A DNA stretch of 35,540 nt from Gemmatimonadota bacterium (GCA_003221005.1 QHTZ01000077.1:1-35540), one strand, 5' to 3'. Positions 14,347-23,977 are shown, counted from the first letter of the stretch. The notes: a model not told the origin generated them from the letters alone. A program made the numbers and translations.

Positions 14347-15231
14347 CTACGGCAGGACGGCGACGGTGGAGCGGAGTACCTGGGTGACGGGTACCGTGAG
14401 GCCCTGCGCCGGCAGCGAGATCGTCAGGCTCGACGAGTCCTGTGACTCGCCGCCCACGAACCGCCCGTCCTCGGCGAGAAACGTCCGTGCGGTGACGGTC
14501 CCCGCGCCGCCGATCTGGAAGAATTGCCCGCCGTTCTGCCCTGAGCCGGCCACGCTGTAGGTGCCGGTCGTCTCGAGTCGCAGGCTGCGCGCCCCGCTGT
14601 GCTCTTCCCAGGCCGCCGCGCTCGAATGCTGCACGGAGCGCCGCGTGACTTCTGAGCCGCCGGCGCGCTGGGTGAGGGAGAGGGTGTCGGTCCAGGCGGC
14701 GCCCAGACGGGCACCGTCCGTGGGAATACGCGGCAGGAAATCGCGAAAGTTGCCGAGCAGCTGCGCGAGGTTGCGCGCGAGGACGCTGTCGGACGTCGCC
14801 GTGCTCCGAAACTCTCCCTGGGCAACCACGCGGCCGCTCATGATCAACATGCGCGCCTTCGAGATATTGTCGGCGATCGGCGGAGGCGTGCCGGAGTCGG
14901 GAACGATCGAGTCCACGATAAACGTGGCCGGGTAGCCACTCGAGTCCGCCGGCCCCGTGACGATGGCCCGGACGAAGATGTGAGCACCCAGGTCCTGCGT
15001 CTGGGGCGCTCCGCTGAACGTCTGCTCGATGTGCAGCCGGCGGTGGATCAGATAGCGTACGGCGCTCGGGCCGTAGCGCACGGCCTGGGGGAGTGCGTGC
15101 CGCTCGCCGGGCCGCGGGGGCGGAGGTGGGGCGGGCGCGGGGTTGGGCGCGGCTGCTCCCGGGCCGGCCCCGCCGCGCGCCGCGCAGGCGGTGAGCAGTG
15201 CGGCGCCTCCCGCGCGGAGCCAGCGCCTCAT
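14347..15231 (-). CDS. Putative lipoprotein of unknown function
   Basis: The 294-aa protein starts MRRWLRAGGAALLTACAARG: a basic start, a short hydrophobic core and an LTAC lipobox with the acylated Cys at residue 16. A Pro/Ala-rich linker (about 25-45) follows, then a beta-rich extracytoplasmic domain with many Thr/Ser and alternating hydrophobic residues. No enzymatic motif is visible. The ATG overlaps the stop of the upstream small ORF (ATGA), so the two are coupled. It lies next to the external-domain kinase gene and converges with it. I recognise no family; an outer-membrane or periplasmic role is likely from the signal alone. Confidence 0.7.
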   Translation of the reverse strand: MRRWLRAGGAALLTACAARGGAGPGAAAPNPAPAPPPPPRPGERHALPQAVRYGPSAVRYLIHRRLHIEQTFSGAPQTQDLGAHIFVRAIVTGPADSSGYPATFIVDSIVPDSGTPPPIADNISKARMLIMSGRVVAQGEFRSTATSDSVLARNLAQLLGNFRDFLPRIPTDGARLGAAWTDTLSLTQRAGGSEVTRRSVQHSSAAAWEEHSGARSLRLETTGTYSVAGSGQNGGQFFQIGGAGTVTARTFLAEDGRFVGGESQDSSSLTISLPAQGLTVPVTQVLRSTVAVLP

Positions 15232-15476
15232 GTGCCCCCTACCGCGCCCCGGCCGCGCTCGTGAGCTCGATCGGTTTTCGTGCGTCCGAAGATCGCCACC
15301 ATCTCCGGCCCGTCGCTAGAAACGCGCAGCAGCTTCCAGCCGCGCTTGCGCATGTCGGCGCGCCACCCGATGAGCTTCTCCCACTCCTGGGACGTGGTGC
15401 GGAAGACCCGCAAGTCCGCCACCGTTTCCCATTGGGGCGGATACGGCTTTAGTTGGGAGGAGGGCGGTGGGGCCAT
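15228..15476 (-). CDS. Small hypothetical protein overlapping the rnpB 3' end
   Basis: The 82-aa frame has a conserved-looking core (WEKLIGWRADMRKRGWKLLRV, then EMVAIFGRTK), compatible with a small alpha/beta domain of the kind found in short DUF4177-like proteins, but this is weak. Its first ATG (15474-15476) lies within the 3' end of the RNase P RNA gene, so either the genes overlap by about 14 bp or translation begins at GTG 15422 (64 aa). Its stop overlaps the start of the lipoprotein gene downstream, which argues that it is translated. No signal peptide or membrane segment. Confidence 0.55.
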   Translation of the reverse strand: MAPPPSSQLKPYPPQWETVADLRVFRTTSQEWEKLIGWRADMRKRGWKLLRVSSDGPEMVAIFGRTKTDRAHERGRGAVGGT

Positions 15477-15833
15477 AAGCCGAGTTCTGTTTCCCCACGG
15501 ATCGTGGGCAGATGGTCATCTCTCTGGGATGGCTGTCGCCAGCCACCTCGATGCGGCCTACCCGCAGCTCGGGCGACCCGGGTCGGGTCTCGCTGCTTAC
15601 TTGGCCTTGCTCCGACTGGGGGTTACCGTGCCGCGCCTGTTACCAGACGCGCGGTGGGCTCTTACCCCACCTTTTCACCCTTACCCTTGGATACAGGGCG
15701 GTCTGTTCTCTGTGGCCCTATCCGTCGCCTTGCGGCGCCCAGGCGTTACCTGGCAGTCTACCCTGCGGAGCTCGGACTTTCCTCAACGCACCACTCCTGC
15801 CGGTGCGCTGCGACCATCGCGCCCCACCGCCAC
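15462..15833 (-). ncRNA. rnpB: RNase P RNA, bacterial class A
   Basis: On the minus strand the conserved 5' core GAGGAAAGTCCGAGCTCC is followed by CAGGGTAGACTGCCAGGTAA, GCCTGGGCGCCGCAAGGCGA and, near the 3' end, CAGAACTCGGCTTATGG, the hallmark of bacterial RNase P RNA. Ends were set by helix P1: GGCGGTGGGGC (15831-15821) pairs perfectly with GCCCCACCGCC (15473-15463). The length of about 370 nt fits class A. It is the catalytic RNA that removes tRNA 5' leaders together with RnpA. Exact ends may differ by a few bases. Confidence 0.95.
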
Positions 15834-15842
15834 CCGGCGCGA

Positions 15843-15872
15843 AACTTACGAGCAGGGCGAGGCTCCGGGCAA
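15843..15872 (-). promoter_or_regulatory. Predicted rnpB promoter
   Basis: On the minus strand TTGCCC (15872-15867) and TAAGTT (15848-15843) are separated by 18 bp. The -10 hexamer lies about 10 bp before the predicted 5' end of the RNA. The -35 region is just downstream of the TAG stop of the preceding lipoprotein gene. Confidence 0.45.
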
Positions 15873-15874
15873 GG

Positions 15875-17959
15875 CTAGCGCGCCAACCGCCGCAGCGCCT
15901 GGGCCACACTGTCGCTCGTCGACCGCCCGGCGTCGAGCCTGCCCCGCGCAGCGGTCCCCTCCCCTGCGGAGAGCCAGAAGCCGTCGTTCTGGCCAAAGAC
16001 GAGCGGCTTCAAAGTGGCCAGGTTGCGCACTCGCACGAGGGCCGAGGGAAGCTCCACCGCGTGCACGGCGTCGAGGCCGCGCGCGCGATAGGCGGCGAGC
16101 AGACGGCGCGTCATCACCTCCGGGGTGAAGACCAGCAACGGGCGGTCCGGGAGCGCAAAGCCGCGCAACAGGCCGAGCGAGAACCAGTCTCCCGGAGCCT
16201 GCCGCAGCCGGAAAGCGAAATACAGACCCGGGCGCTCCTTCAATACCCGGTCCCGGATACCGCGCGCGTGCTCGGCAACCAGCGCTTCGAGTGCCTGGTA
16301 GTACGCCGGTAGTAGCCCGGCATCCCGCAGGGTGCGATAGCGCTCGACCACGGGCAGCGAATCGAGCGGGCCGTGCCGGCCCATGCGCCTGATGGCTTGG
16401 CGCCACGCGGCGTCGCAGAATTCTTGCCCCATGGAGTAGCCGGTGAACTGGCCGCGCGGCAACGGACCGAGGTCGAAGGCGAGCGCGGGGACGAGCTGCC
16501 GGAGGCCGGCAGCGAGGCGGGCGAGGGTGACGACGGCGGGCACCACGCGGTCATCCCAGAACGCCGAGTCGAGGGCGCACGCCGCGCTCAGCGGCTCGCC
16601 GCGGATGCCGCGCGATGAATCGGCCCAGCCGGCGGGGGGCCGGAAGTCGCCGAACGCTGCCGCCGGAATCCAGGCCACACTGGTGGGCTGCAGCAGGCTC
16701 GCCGCGTCGCTCCAGGCGCGTCGCACGGCACTGCGCTCCTCCCACCGGTGGTGGAGCGAGTCGGCGACGGTCTCCGGGTCCGCATCGCCCGCCAGCAGGT
16801 TCAGTCCCGCCTGGTCGAGGAAGCCGACCAGCGAGTCGAGCGCCGCCGTGGAGCGCGGTGCGGGACCCTCCTCTCGCGGGAGCAGCAGCGGCGCCCACAG
16901 CGCCCGCATCCCCATCTGCCGGATCCATCCTGGGACGCCGCTCGCACGGGTGGTATCCCGCTTCGCCGGCCACGCTAGCGGCTCGGCCGTCACGCCCGGC
17001 GGCGGCTCCGCGAGGGGCGGCTGGATCTCGACCGGAAGTGGCGCGCCGGCGAGCGTCGCGGGCGTAGGGTGCTCCGCGGGCGGCACGTGTGCCCACTCAG
17101 CGGGGCGGCGGGTCCAGCGGGCGAGCGCCGTGAGAAAGTCGTGCGTTGCGGCGAGGGCGCCGAGCTGGAGCAGCGGCATGGTGCTAGGCCGATTCTCCGG
17201 TCCCAGGGCCCCAAGCGCGTGGCGACTGAGCACCACTACCAAGCCGTCGCCCACCCGAGCCGCCGCTGCGATCGGAGCGCCGCCGCGCGGCGTCGCGGCC
17301 TTCGGCGTGCGCACGAAGGCGCGGCGGCCTGCAACGGCGAGCACCTCGGAGCTGCGCCTCACTTCGAGCGCATGGTTGCGGCCCATGGGGAATGGGTCGT
17401 ACACGGATCCGAGGGGGTCGTCGCCGAGGCGTCGCCCCTCCGCCCAGGACTGGGTGCGCGGCGGGACGCTGCGCACTGTGGTGTCCTCCAGGGCCCCGTC
17501 CCCGATGGCGATGCCGGCCCCTTGTGAGGCGAGCCAGCGGTTCGCGACCCAGCGGTCGAGCGTCCCCTCTCCCTCTCCGGCGTACCCCAGCACGGCCACG
17601 CCGCCGCCCGGCACCCACGCGTCCAGGATGGCGAGATCGCCGGCGGTGAGCCCGTCCGACGGAGCCTCCGGCTCGCGGCCCAGGAGCAACAGCACCGTGT
17701 GGTAGCGGGCGAGGTCAGCGGTGGTGAGGTGGGGATAAAAACGGCGGTACTCGACGGTATATCCGGCGTCGTGCCAGGGGCGGGCGGTACCCTCGATCAA
17801 GGCGGGATCGGAGAGCATGAGGTCCAGTACCAGCGCGCGCCGCGCCTGCGGCTGGCACGCGCTGACGAAGAGCGCGGCGGCGGCGAGGAGCCGGCCACTC
17901 AGGGCGCGTACTGCGCGAACGGCTGGAGCGCCTCCCGCAGCTCGGCAGCGGTCTGCCAT
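15875..17959 (-). CDS. Large secreted/lipoprotein of unknown function
   Basis: The 694-aa protein has a signal-like stretch ([18 protein letters not shown]) with an SAC lipobox near residue 35. ATG 17959 puts about 20 residues ahead of the signal core and overlaps the kinase gene by 61 bp; CTG 17902, overlapping the kinase stop as CTGA, is a rarer alternative. The first ~200 residues alternate hydrophobic strands and Gly turns ([26 protein letters not shown]) like a Rossmann-type or DUF4350-like domain. The C-terminal half ([17 protein letters not shown] to [12 protein letters not shown]) may be a TIM-barrel-like or hydrolase-like fold with many Trp/Asp. No family is recognised. It is in an apparent operon behind the Ser/Thr kinase at 17.9-18.75 kb. 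Confidence 0.7.
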   Translation of the reverse strand: MADRCRAAGGAPAVRAVRALSGRLLAAAALFVSACQPQARRALVLDLMLSDPALIEGTARPWHDAGYTVEYRRFYPHLTTADLARYHTVLLLLGREPEAPSDGLTAGDLAILDAWVPGGGVAVLGYAGEGEGTLDRWVANRWLASQGAGIAIGDGALEDTTVRSVPPRTQSWAEGRRLGDDPLGSVYDPFPMGRNHALEVRRSSEVLAVAGRRAFVRTPKAATPRGGAPIAAAARVGDGLVVVLSRHALGALGPENRPSTMPLLQLGALAATHDFLTALARWTRRPAEWAHVPPAEHPTPATLAGAPLPVEIQPPLAEPPPGVTAEPLAWPAKRDTTRASGVPGWIRQMGMRALWAPLLLPREEGPAPRSTAALDSLVGFLDQAGLNLLAGDADPETVADSLHHRWEERSAVRRAWSDAASLLQPTSVAWIPAAAFGDFRPPAGWADSSRGIRGEPLSAACALDSAFWDDRVVPAVVTLARLAAGLRQLVPALAFDLGPLPRGQFTGYSMGQEFCDAAWRQAIRRMGRHGPLDSLPVVERYRTLRDAGLLPAYYQALEALVAEHARGIRDRVLKERPGLYFAFRLRQAPGDWFSLGLLRGFALPDRPLLVFTPEVMTRRLLAAYRARGLDAVHAVELPSALVRVRNLATLKPLVFGQNDGFWLSAGEGTAARGRLDAGRSTSDSVAQALRRLAR

Positions 17960-18750
17960 CGCTCCGCCGCCGCCTTGGCGAGCGCGCGGACGATGATTGC
18001 GGCGAGCGGCTTGGGCACCTCGCGGCGCAGGGCGCGGAGGTCCGGGGGGGCCCGGTGCTGCTGCATGTCCAGGACCGCGGCGGCGCTGGGGGACGAGAAC
18101 GGCGGCCGCCCGGCGAGGGTCTCGAACAGCACGACCCCGAGCGAGTACAGGTCGGTCCGGCCATCGATGTCAGGGGAGCCGGCCGCCTGTTCCGGGCTCA
18201 TGTATTCCTCCGTGCCGACGACGAAGCCGCTGCGGGTCACACGGTCCTCGCCCGAGCGCGCGATCGCTCGCGCGATGCCGAGATCCACGAGGACGGCACC
18301 GTGGTCCGAGAGCACGATGTTGTCCGGCTTGATGTCCCGGTGCGCGATGCCGTGCGCGTGAGCGTACTCGAGCGCGTCGAGCACCTGGCACGCCAGCGTG
18401 ACCGCCCGTGCAATGTCCAGGCGGCGCTCGCGGCGGAGCACCTGCCGCAGGCTTTCGCCCTCGACGTAGGGCATCACGAACCACAGCAGGTAGTCCGATT
18501 CGCCGCTGTCGAGGAAGCGGGCGATGTGCGGGTGGTCGAGGCGCGCGGCATAGCGCATCTCCCGAAGGAAGCGATCAGCCGCCACCGATACGGTGAGCTC
18601 GGGGTGGAGCACCTTGATCGCGACCCGTCTTCCCGCCGGATCCGCGGCGCCGAATATCGCGGCGTTGCCGCCGCGCCCGATGGCGGAGATCACCGTGTAG
18701 CGGTCGCGCAGTGCCTCGCGTACCCGCTCGATCAGCTCGCGTCCCGGCAT
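17899..18750 (-). CDS. Soluble Ser/Thr protein kinase
   Basis: The 283-aa protein consists almost entirely of a kinase domain: glycine loop [12 protein letters not shown] (about 24-35), VAIKVL Lys, [12 protein letters not shown] catalytic loop, then DLG in place of DFG ([10 protein letters not shown]), and [14 protein letters not shown] with [14 protein letters not shown]. The Lys, HRD Asp and metal-binding Asp remain, so activity is expected despite DLG. There is no membrane segment or C-terminal sensor, so it is cytoplasmic, unlike the kinase at 12.9 kb. The following lipoprotein gene overlaps its end, suggesting cotranscription. It diverges from the macrodomain gene across a 96-bp gap. Confidence 0.93.
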   Translation of the reverse strand: MPGRELIERVREALRDRYTVISAIGRGGNAAIFGAADPAGRRVAIKVLHPELTVSVAADRFLREMRYAARLDHPHIARFLDSGESDYLLWFVMPYVEGESLRQVLRRERRLDIARAVTLACQVLDALEYAHAHGIAHRDIKPDNIVLSDHGAVLVDLGIARAIARSGEDRVTRSGFVVGTEEYMSPEQAAGSPDIDGRTDLYSLGVVLFETLAGRPPFSSPSAAAVLDMQQHRAPPDLRALRREVPKPLAAIIVRALAKAAAERWQTAAELREALQPFAQYAP

Positions 18751-18770
18751 GGCCTCGGATCCGGCAGGGT

Positions 18771-18800
18771 TTGTTCCGGTGGTCGGATGCGGTTAAGAAT
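18771..18800 (+). promoter_or_regulatory. Possible promoter of the macrodomain gene
   Basis: TTGTTC (18771-18776), a 17-bp spacer, then TAAGAA (18794-18799) resemble a weak vegetative promoter in the gap between divergent genes. Transcription would begin near 18806, after ATG 18787, which would favour GTG 18847 as the start of the macrodomain protein. Confidence 0.3.
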
Positions 18801-18846
18801 AGACGCGGGCGCGGGGTCCGGCCAGAGAACCAGGGGGCGGGGGCGC

Positions 18847-19356
18847 GTGGCGACCATCGAAGCGGTGCAGGGCGACATCACCACTCAGGCCGTGGATGCA
18901 ATCGTTAACGCGGCCAATACGACACTCTTGAGCGGCGGCGGGGTGGACGGTGCGATCCATCGCGCGGCCGGCCCAGGGCTGCTCGAGGAGTGCCGGGCGC
19001 TGGGCGGTTGCCCCACCGGTGAGGCGCGCCTCACGCGAGGCCACCGCCTCCGGGCCCAATACGTGATCCACACGGTGGGTCCCGTGTGGAGCGGCGGGGG
19101 GCGGGGTGACGCCGAGCTGCTGCGGAGCTGCTACGTCACGTCGCTCGCGCTCGCGGCGCGACATGGCGTTCGCTCGATTGCGTTCCCGTCGATCAGCACG
19201 GGCGCGTACCACTACCCGATCGAGCAGGCTACCGAGATCGCGGTGCGGGCGGTACGGGAATGTCTCGCGCGCCCCAGCCCCGTGGAGGTGCTCCGGTTCG
19301 TGTGCTTCAGCGCGCGGGACCTTGACGTCTACCAGCGACTGCTCAGCGCGGACTAG
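18847..19356 (+). CDS. Macrodomain protein (ADP-ribose/O-acetyl-ADP-ribose hydrolase type)
   Basis: The 169-aa protein is a single macrodomain: [20 protein letters not shown], then [40 protein letters not shown] and [14 protein letters not shown]. The Asn-Ala-Ala-Asn and GGGVDGAIH motifs are those of the MacroD/YmdB group, which removes ADP-ribose from acidic residues and deacetylates O-acetyl-ADP-ribose. GTG 18847 places GDIT near residue 9, as is usual for the family; ATG 18787 would add 20 Gly/Arg-rich residues. Its 3' end overlaps the convergent small membrane protein gene by 14 bp. It is cytoplasmic; the target is not shown by the sequence. Confidence 0.92.
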   Translation: MATIEAVQGDITTQAVDAIVNAANTTLLSGGGVDGAIHRAAGPGLLEECRALGGCPTGEARLTRGHRLRAQYVIHTVGPVWSGGGRGDAELLRSCYVTSLALAARHGVRSIAFPSISTGAYHYPIEQATEIAVRAVRECLARPSPVEVLRFVCFSARDLDVYQRLLSAD

Positions 19357-19696
19357 GGGCCGAGTCGGCACCGAGCCGCGTCAGGCCGCGCCGTGCGGCC
19401 GCGATGTACAGCTCGAAGGTGGGATCGCCGCCCGAGCCGACGGCGACCACGAAGCGGTACGCGGCGATGGCGGCGCCGCGGTCGCGCGCGCGCTCGGCCT
19501 TTTCCGCGCGCGCCAGCATCCGGTCAAGCACGTCCGGTGTGCGCCAGCTGCGCCCCGGGTCGACGCGCAGCCGCACCTGGGTGCGCGAGAACCAGAGGGC
19601 GCCGCCCCCGGCGAGCACGACGGCGAGGCCAGCGAGGATGAGCGCGAGGCGCCGTGCGCGGCGGGGATCGGGAGTCTGCGGTGCGACGCTGTCCAT
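19343..19696 (-). CDS. Small single-pass membrane protein, hypothetical
   Basis: The 117-aa protein has a Pro/Arg-rich cytoplasmic start, one membrane segment ([20 protein letters not shown], about 18-37), and an external part with helical, Ala/Arg-rich repeats ([25 protein letters not shown]) that look like one or one and a half TPR units. The good ribosome binding site GCGAGGACTG precedes ATG 19696. I recognise no family. The last residues overlap the end of the macrodomain gene. Confidence 0.6.
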   Translation of the reverse strand: MDSVAPQTPDPRRARRLALILAGLAVVLAGGGALWFSRTQVRLRVDPGRSWRTPDVLDRMLARAEKAERARDRGAAIAAYRFVVAVGSGGDPTFELYIAAARRGLTRLGADSAPSPR

Positions 19697-19789
19697 CAGT
19701 CCTCGCAGTGTTCGGGTGTCCGCAGCGGCGCGAACGGCGGCGCGCAGCGTTGAGCCGCGGTTGACGGGGGAGCGTTACCGTGTCGCCGC

Positions 19790-20653
19790 ATGGTGACGGT
19801 GTGCACGGTCCTCGCGCCGCCCGAGCGCCCTCGCGTCGACGCGGCCGGCGACGGGTACTTTACGGCACTGCACGTCGATTCGTTCCGAGACGTGTTGCAC
19901 ACGGCACGGAAACGCCGGGTGGACGCGCTGGTGATTTCCGTGCACGGCTGCGGCGGCCGGGAGCTGCCCGCCGTCGCCCGGTTTGTGCGCGAGTTTCCGG
20001 CCATTCCGGCGGTTGCGCTCGTCTCGCGGCACGACAATGCGGCCACGGAAACACTCCTCCGGCTCGGCGCTACCGGCGTGCGCGCCGCGGTCGACTGTAC
20101 CGCGCCAGGCGGCTGGCGGCGGCTGCGCGAGCTGCTGGGGCATCCCGCCTCGCCAGTCGTGGCGCTCGTGCTGGCGCGGATCCTGCCCGCGCTGGCGGAC
20201 ATCCCCGGCGACGCACGGCTGTTCTTCGAGGCGCTCGCCCGCCTCGCCCCTGTGCTCACCACGGTGCGCGGGCTGGCGCGGCACCTGCGGATCAGCCCCA
20301 GCACCCTGATGTCCCGCTTCTACCGGGCAGGGCTGCCGTCCCCCAAGAGCTACCTCGCGGGCGTCCGGCTGCTGCACGCGGCGTACCTGTTTCAGAACCC
20401 GGGCCTCTCGGTCGCCGACGTCGCGTACCGGCTTGACTACTCGTCCCCCCAGAGCTTCGGGCGGCACCTCAAGGCGATGCTGGGCGTGACGGCCGGCGAG
20501 TTCCGCCAGCGGTTTCCGTTCGACGTCGCGTTGACGCGGTTCGTCGATCTGCTGATCACCCCGTACCGGGAGGCCCTGCGCGCGTTTCACCCCCTCAACG
20601 CGGGGATGTGGCACCAAGGCCCGGACGCGGCTCGCGTCTCCCGGCCGGGGTGA
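19790..20653 (+). CDS. AraC-family transcriptional regulator with a pseudo-receiver N-terminus
   Basis: The 287-aa protein ends in a typical AraC/XylS double helix-turn-helix: VRGLARHLRISPSTLMSRFY and LSVADVAYRLDYSSPQSFGR followed by HLKAMLGVTAGEFRQRF (about residues 160-245). The N-terminal ~110 residues show the alternating strands of a response-regulator receiver (VDALVISVHGCGG, AIPAVALVSR, LLRLGATGVRAAVD), but the phosphoacceptor Asp position is Ser/Val and the acidic pair is missing, so phosphorylation is unlikely. A different ligand or protein signal may be sensed. A TACCGT hexamer 8 bases before the ATG may be a -10 element. The stop directly abuts the stop of the convergent chemoreceptor gene (TGATCA). 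Confidence 0.88.
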   Translation: MVTVCTVLAPPERPRVDAAGDGYFTALHVDSFRDVLHTARKRRVDALVISVHGCGGRELPAVARFVREFPAIPAVALVSRHDNAATETLLRLGATGVRAAVDCTAPGGWRRLRELLGHPASPVVALVLARILPALADIPGDARLFFEALARLAPVLTTVRGLARHLRISPSTLMSRFYRAGLPSPKSYLAGVRLLHAAYLFQNPGLSVADVAYRLDYSSPQSFGRHLKAMLGVTAGEFRQRFPFDVALTRFVDLLITPYREALRAFHPLNAGMWHQGPDAARVSRPG

Positions 20654-22381
20654 TCAGTCCGCGGCGGCGTCCGCCCGGCGCTCCGCCGTTTGATGCTCGC
20701 GCGACAACACGGAAAAGCGCGCGATGCTGCTGCGCAGCCGCTCGGCGAGTTGGGCGAGCTGCTGCGACGTCACCGTCAGGTCGCCCATCGACGTGATCTG
20801 CGCTTGAGTAGACGCTGCCGCCCCGTTCGCACTCTCCGACGACGCGGCGGACGTCGCGGCCACCTGCTGCAGCGACTGGGCCAGGCTCGCGAGCCGCTGG
20901 GCCTGACTGCGGGAAACCTCAGCCGTTGCGTTCACCAGGTCGCCGATCAGCTGCACGCCCTGGTGCAGCTCCTGGAGCGCGCCGTCGGCTTCCGCGGCCA
21001 CGGCGCCGATGTCTCGCACCTTGCCCTCCCCTGACTGCATCGCCCGCGCGGCGGCGTCGATCCCGGCGCGGAGATCCGAGACCAGCTCTGCCACCTCACG
21101 CGCCGACTTCCCCGCTTCGGCCGCGAGGGTGCGGACCTCGTCAGCGACGACGGCGAAACCCTCGCCGTGCTGCTCCGCCCGGGCGGCCTCGATGGCGGCG
21201 TTCAATGCGAGGAGGTGCGTCTGCCGCGCGATCCGGGCAATGGTCTGAGCGAAGACGCCGATTCGCTCGGACATGCCCGACAGCCCGGCCACAGTCGAGG
21301 CTGTCGCGCGGACCTCCTCGCCCACGGTACGCAACGTCTGGCTCGCCCGCGCCACGCGTTCGCGCCCCCGCTCTGCCGCCGCAACGAGGCGGGCCGCGTC
21401 CACTTGCATCAGCTCCGCCCGGACGCGCAGCGACTCCGCCTGATCGGCGGCCTTGGCGCTCTCGCCGCGCGCGCCATCGACCGTGGCCCGCTGGCCGCCG
21501 AGGTCGGTGGCGAGCTGCTGCGCGGTGTGCGTCACGGCGTCCGATGTGGCGTGCAGTTCCTGGGCTGACGCCGCGAGCTGCTCCGCGAACGCCGCCACCT
21601 CGTCCGCCTCGCGCTGCACCGTGGAGATCGTCCCACTGATCTCCTCCAGCATCCGGTTGAAGCTCTTCTCGAGGAAGCCGAGCTCGTCCGACTCTCCGGC
21701 CGGCGCGCGGACGGCGAGCTGTCCCCGCTCCGCTACGCCCATGACGCCGCGCGTGTGGCGGATCCGCTCGATCAGGCGCGCCGGGATCCGCCGCAACGCC
21801 ATCGCGACCGCGATGAAGACCACCGTCTCGATGTACGACGCCGTGCCGAGCCCGGGGGCCCCGCCATAGAGCACGTAATGCAGGTGGCTCGCCGCCAGGT
21901 ACACGAGGGCGGAGATCAGGACCAGGAAGTCACCGACGGCTTGCCCCTGGTCGAACGCGTAGGGGAGCACCGCGATGAAGAAGGCCGCCACGAGGCCCCC
22001 GTGCCCGAACCACACCACGGGCACGCCCACCAGCAAGGCGTCCAGGAGCGCGAGCACGTAGATCAGCCAGAAGCGGTACCAGCCCCGCTCGGTAATGAGG
22101 CCGGTGATCGCGTTGAGCACCGCCGCGCCGCCGGCGAGCAGCACCATCGTGGTTGGCCGCGTCTTGACGACGCCGGCGATCCACCCCAGGACGCCGATGA
22201 GGAACCCCGTTCCCACCATGACCCAGCGGCGCCGGTGCGCGCGGGTGACGGCTTCGAGATCCCGGAGCCGCTGCTCGACGCCCGACGCATCGTCCTTCCA
22301 GCCGCGGACCCGTGCGGCCAGCGACTTTCTGAAGGGAGGGATGCCTGGCGGCGCTGTCACGTGTTGGGCCACTCCGGACAC
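20654..22381 (-). CDS. Methyl-accepting chemotaxis-type membrane protein, six TM segments
   Basis: The 575-aa protein starts with about 50 cytoplasmic residues, then six predicted membrane segments between residues about 53 and 200 (for example [20 protein letters not shown] and [20 protein letters not shown]). It has no large periplasmic sensor. A HAMP-like stretch ([20 protein letters not shown]) and a long coiled-coil signalling domain follow, with the MCP hairpin tip [37 protein letters not shown] (quoted in two parts: [19 protein letters not shown], then [18 protein letters not shown]). It would signal to a CheA/CheW complex, but no che genes are in the window and no CheR-binding C-terminal peptide is present. 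GTG 22381 is the assigned start. Confidence 0.92.
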   Translation of the reverse strand: MSGVAQHVTAPPGIPPFRKSLAARVRGWKDDASGVEQRLRDLEAVTRAHRRRWVMVGTGFLIGVLGWIAGVVKTRPTTMVLLAGGAAVLNAITGLITERGWYRFWLIYVLALLDALLVGVPVVWFGHGGLVAAFFIAVLPYAFDQGQAVGDFLVLISALVYLAASHLHYVLYGGAPGLGTASYIETVVFIAVAMALRRIPARLIERIRHTRGVMGVAERGQLAVRAPAGESDELGFLEKSFNRMLEEISGTISTVQREADEVAAFAEQLAASAQELHATSDAVTHTAQQLATDLGGQRATVDGARGESAKAADQAESLRVRAELMQVDAARLVAAAERGRERVARASQTLRTVGEEVRATASTVAGLSGMSERIGVFAQTIARIARQTHLLALNAAIEAARAEQHGEGFAVVADEVRTLAAEAGKSAREVAELVSDLRAGIDAAARAMQSGEGKVRDIGAVAAEADGALQELHQGVQLIGDLVNATAEVSRSQAQRLASLAQSLQQVAATSAASSESANGAAASTQAQITSMGDLTVTSQQLAQLAERLRSSIARFSVLSREHQTAERRADAAAD

Positions 22382-22421
22382 ATCCTACACAGCGTGCCGT
22401 GCGACACAAGCGGCGGGACCC

Positions 22422-22982
22422 TCACCCGATGCCCAGGTCCCGGGCGGTGAGTAAAGCGTCGACCTGGTAACCCGCCAGCTCCACAGTCGCACGGCCACCT
22501 TCGTCGCGGTCTACCACGGCCAGAACGCCCAGCACCCGCCCGCCTTCCCCCTCGACGACGCGGATCGCCTCCTGGGCGGAGCGGCCGGTGGTGATCACGT
22601 CTTCCACGATGACCACACTGGCGCCGGGCGTGAAGCAGCCCTCGATGCGGTTTCCCGTGCCGTGGTTCTTCCGCTCCTTGCGGACGGTGAAGGCGTCCAG
22701 GATGGCTCCCCGCCCGCGCGCGGCGGCGGCGATGGCATAGGCGACGGGGTCGGCACCGAGCGTCAGCCCCCCGACCAGTTGGGGCTTCCACCCTCTGGCG
22801 GCGAGGCGCTCGAACCCCAGGGCGCCGATTAGGGCCAGACCCTCGCCTGACATGGTCGTCTGCCGAGCGTCGATGTAGAAGGAGGATCGCCGTCCCGAGG
22901 CCAGCACAAAGTCGCCCCGGCGTAGCGAGCGCTCGAGGAGCATTTCGCGGAGGCGTTCGCGCAGCCCGGGGCTCTCGCTCAT
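22422..22982 (-). CDS. pyrE: Orotate phosphoribosyltransferase
   Basis: PyrE joins orotate to PRPP to give OMP in pyrimidine synthesis. The 186-aa protein has the substrate-loop region FYIDARQTTMSGEG, the flexible loop VRKERKNHGTGNRIEG, and the PRPP-binding motif VVIVEDVITTGRSA. The dimer-contact KxxxKxHG pattern is intact. The ATG at 22982 lies only 6 bases after TACTAT, a possible -10 element, so the message may be leaderless. A hairpin of TAGTAGTA/TACTACTA lies just upstream. No other pyr genes are nearby. Confidence 0.95.
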   Translation of the reverse strand: MSESPGLRERLREMLLERSLRRGDFVLASGRRSSFYIDARQTTMSGEGLALIGALGFERLAARGWKPQLVGGLTLGADPVAYAIAAAARGRGAILDAFTVRKERKNHGTGNRIEGCFTPGASVVIVEDVITTGRSAQEAIRVVEGEGGRVLGVLAVVDRDEGGRATVELAGYQVDALLTARDLGIG

Positions 22983-22988
22983 GGGGCC

Positions 22989-23010
22989 ATAGTAGTATGG
23001 ATTACTACTA
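22989..23010 (-). promoter_or_regulatory. pyrE upstream -10-like element and hairpin
   Basis: TACTAT on the minus strand (22994-22989) ends 6 bases before the pyrE ATG. TAGTAGTA (22990-22997) and TACTACTA (23003-23010) form an 8-bp stem with a 5-base loop within the 36-bp gap between the kinase and pyrE genes. Its role, promoter, attenuator or unwinding motif, is not decided by the sequence. Confidence 0.35.
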
Positions 23011-23018
23011 CTACGTGC

Positions 23019-23891
23019 TCATCCCCGGTCGCTCACGATCCGTCTGAAGGTCCCCAGCAGGCCCGGCCCGCCCGGCCGCCCCGCCTCCGGTGAGGTCGTG
23101 ACTCCTGCCGCCACCTCGGTGCCGAACGCGGCCACGGTCGGCTGGCGCGCCGCGGGATCGCGCGCGAGGCCGCGCATGACGACGCCTTCGAGCGCGGGGG
23201 CGAAGGACCGCCGCGGCGCGGCGCGGCTCAGGGGGAGCGGGGGCTCGGTGAGCAGCCGTTGAAACAGCTCCCGCTGCGTGCGACCGCTGAAGGGGTGCCG
23301 CCCCGTGAGGAGGTAGTAGGCGATCGTCGCCAGGCTGTAGATGTCGGCCCGCTCGTCCACCAGCTCCCCGGAGAGCGCCTCCGGTGCCACGTACTGCAGC
23401 GTGCCCACGAAGAAGCCCGTGCGCGTGAGCCGCTCCTCAGGGGGCAGCTGGGCGTCCCGCGCGATGCCGAAGTCCAGCAGCTTCGCAGTCTCGCTCGCCC
23501 GGTCATACATGACGTTCTCGGGCTTCAGGTCGCGGTGGATGATGCCGGCGCCGTGGGCGGCGCTGAGCGCGTCGGCGAGCTGCTGCACCAGCTTGCCCAC
23601 CAGGGTCGGAGCCAGAGGTCCGCTGCGGTGTACGAAGTCGGCGAGCGGCTCCCCCTCAGCCCACTCCAAGGCGAGATATTGTTGGCCGTCCGCTTCCCCG
23701 TAATCGTAGGTGCGCACGACGCTCGCGTGACGCACCCGCGCCCCGTATCCCGCTTCGCGCAAGAAGCGCTTGACCGCGGTGGGGTCGCCCCTCAGCCCCG
23801 GCCGCAATACCTTGAATGCGCAGAGGCCGCGCTCGGGGTGACGGGCGCGGTAGACGTCGGCCGTGCCACCTTCGCCGACGCGCTCGAGCAA
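23019..23891 (-). CDS. Ser/Thr protein kinase; start codon uncertain
   Basis: The kinase domain fills almost all of the 290 aa: VGEGGTADVYRARH, CAFKVL Lys, IIHRDLKPENVMYD, LLDFGIARD, GTLQYVAPEALSGELVDERA and DIYSLATIAYYLLTG. All catalytic residues are present, and there is no membrane segment. TTG 23891 begins at LLERVGEGG, trimming the first strand (GYQLLERV) of the domain. The frame stays open upstream to a TGA at 23997-23999, but contains no ATG, GTG or TTG before that TTG; ATT about 46 bases upstream (IPKPAENL...) is a possible rare start. The gene ends shortly before pyrE and diverges from the GWxTD lipoprotein gene. Confidence 0.9.
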   Translation of the reverse strand: MLERVGEGGTADVYRARHPERGLCAFKVLRPGLRGDPTAVKRFLREAGYGARVRHASVVRTYDYGEADGQQYLALEWAEGEPLADFVHRSGPLAPTLVGKLVQQLADALSAAHGAGIIHRDLKPENVMYDRASETAKLLDFGIARDAQLPPEERLTRTGFFVGTLQYVAPEALSGELVDERADIYSLATIAYYLLTGRHPFSGRTQRELFQRLLTEPPLPLSRAAPRRSFAPALEGVVMRGLARDPAARQPTVAAFGTEVAAGVTTSPEAGRPGGPGLLGTFRRIVSDRG

Positions 23892-23977
23892 CTGGTAGCC
23901 GGCGAGGGTGCGGCCCGCGAGGTTCTCGGCGGGCTTGGGAATGCGCGAAACTAACGTGCGGACTTGAGGTTGAGCAA

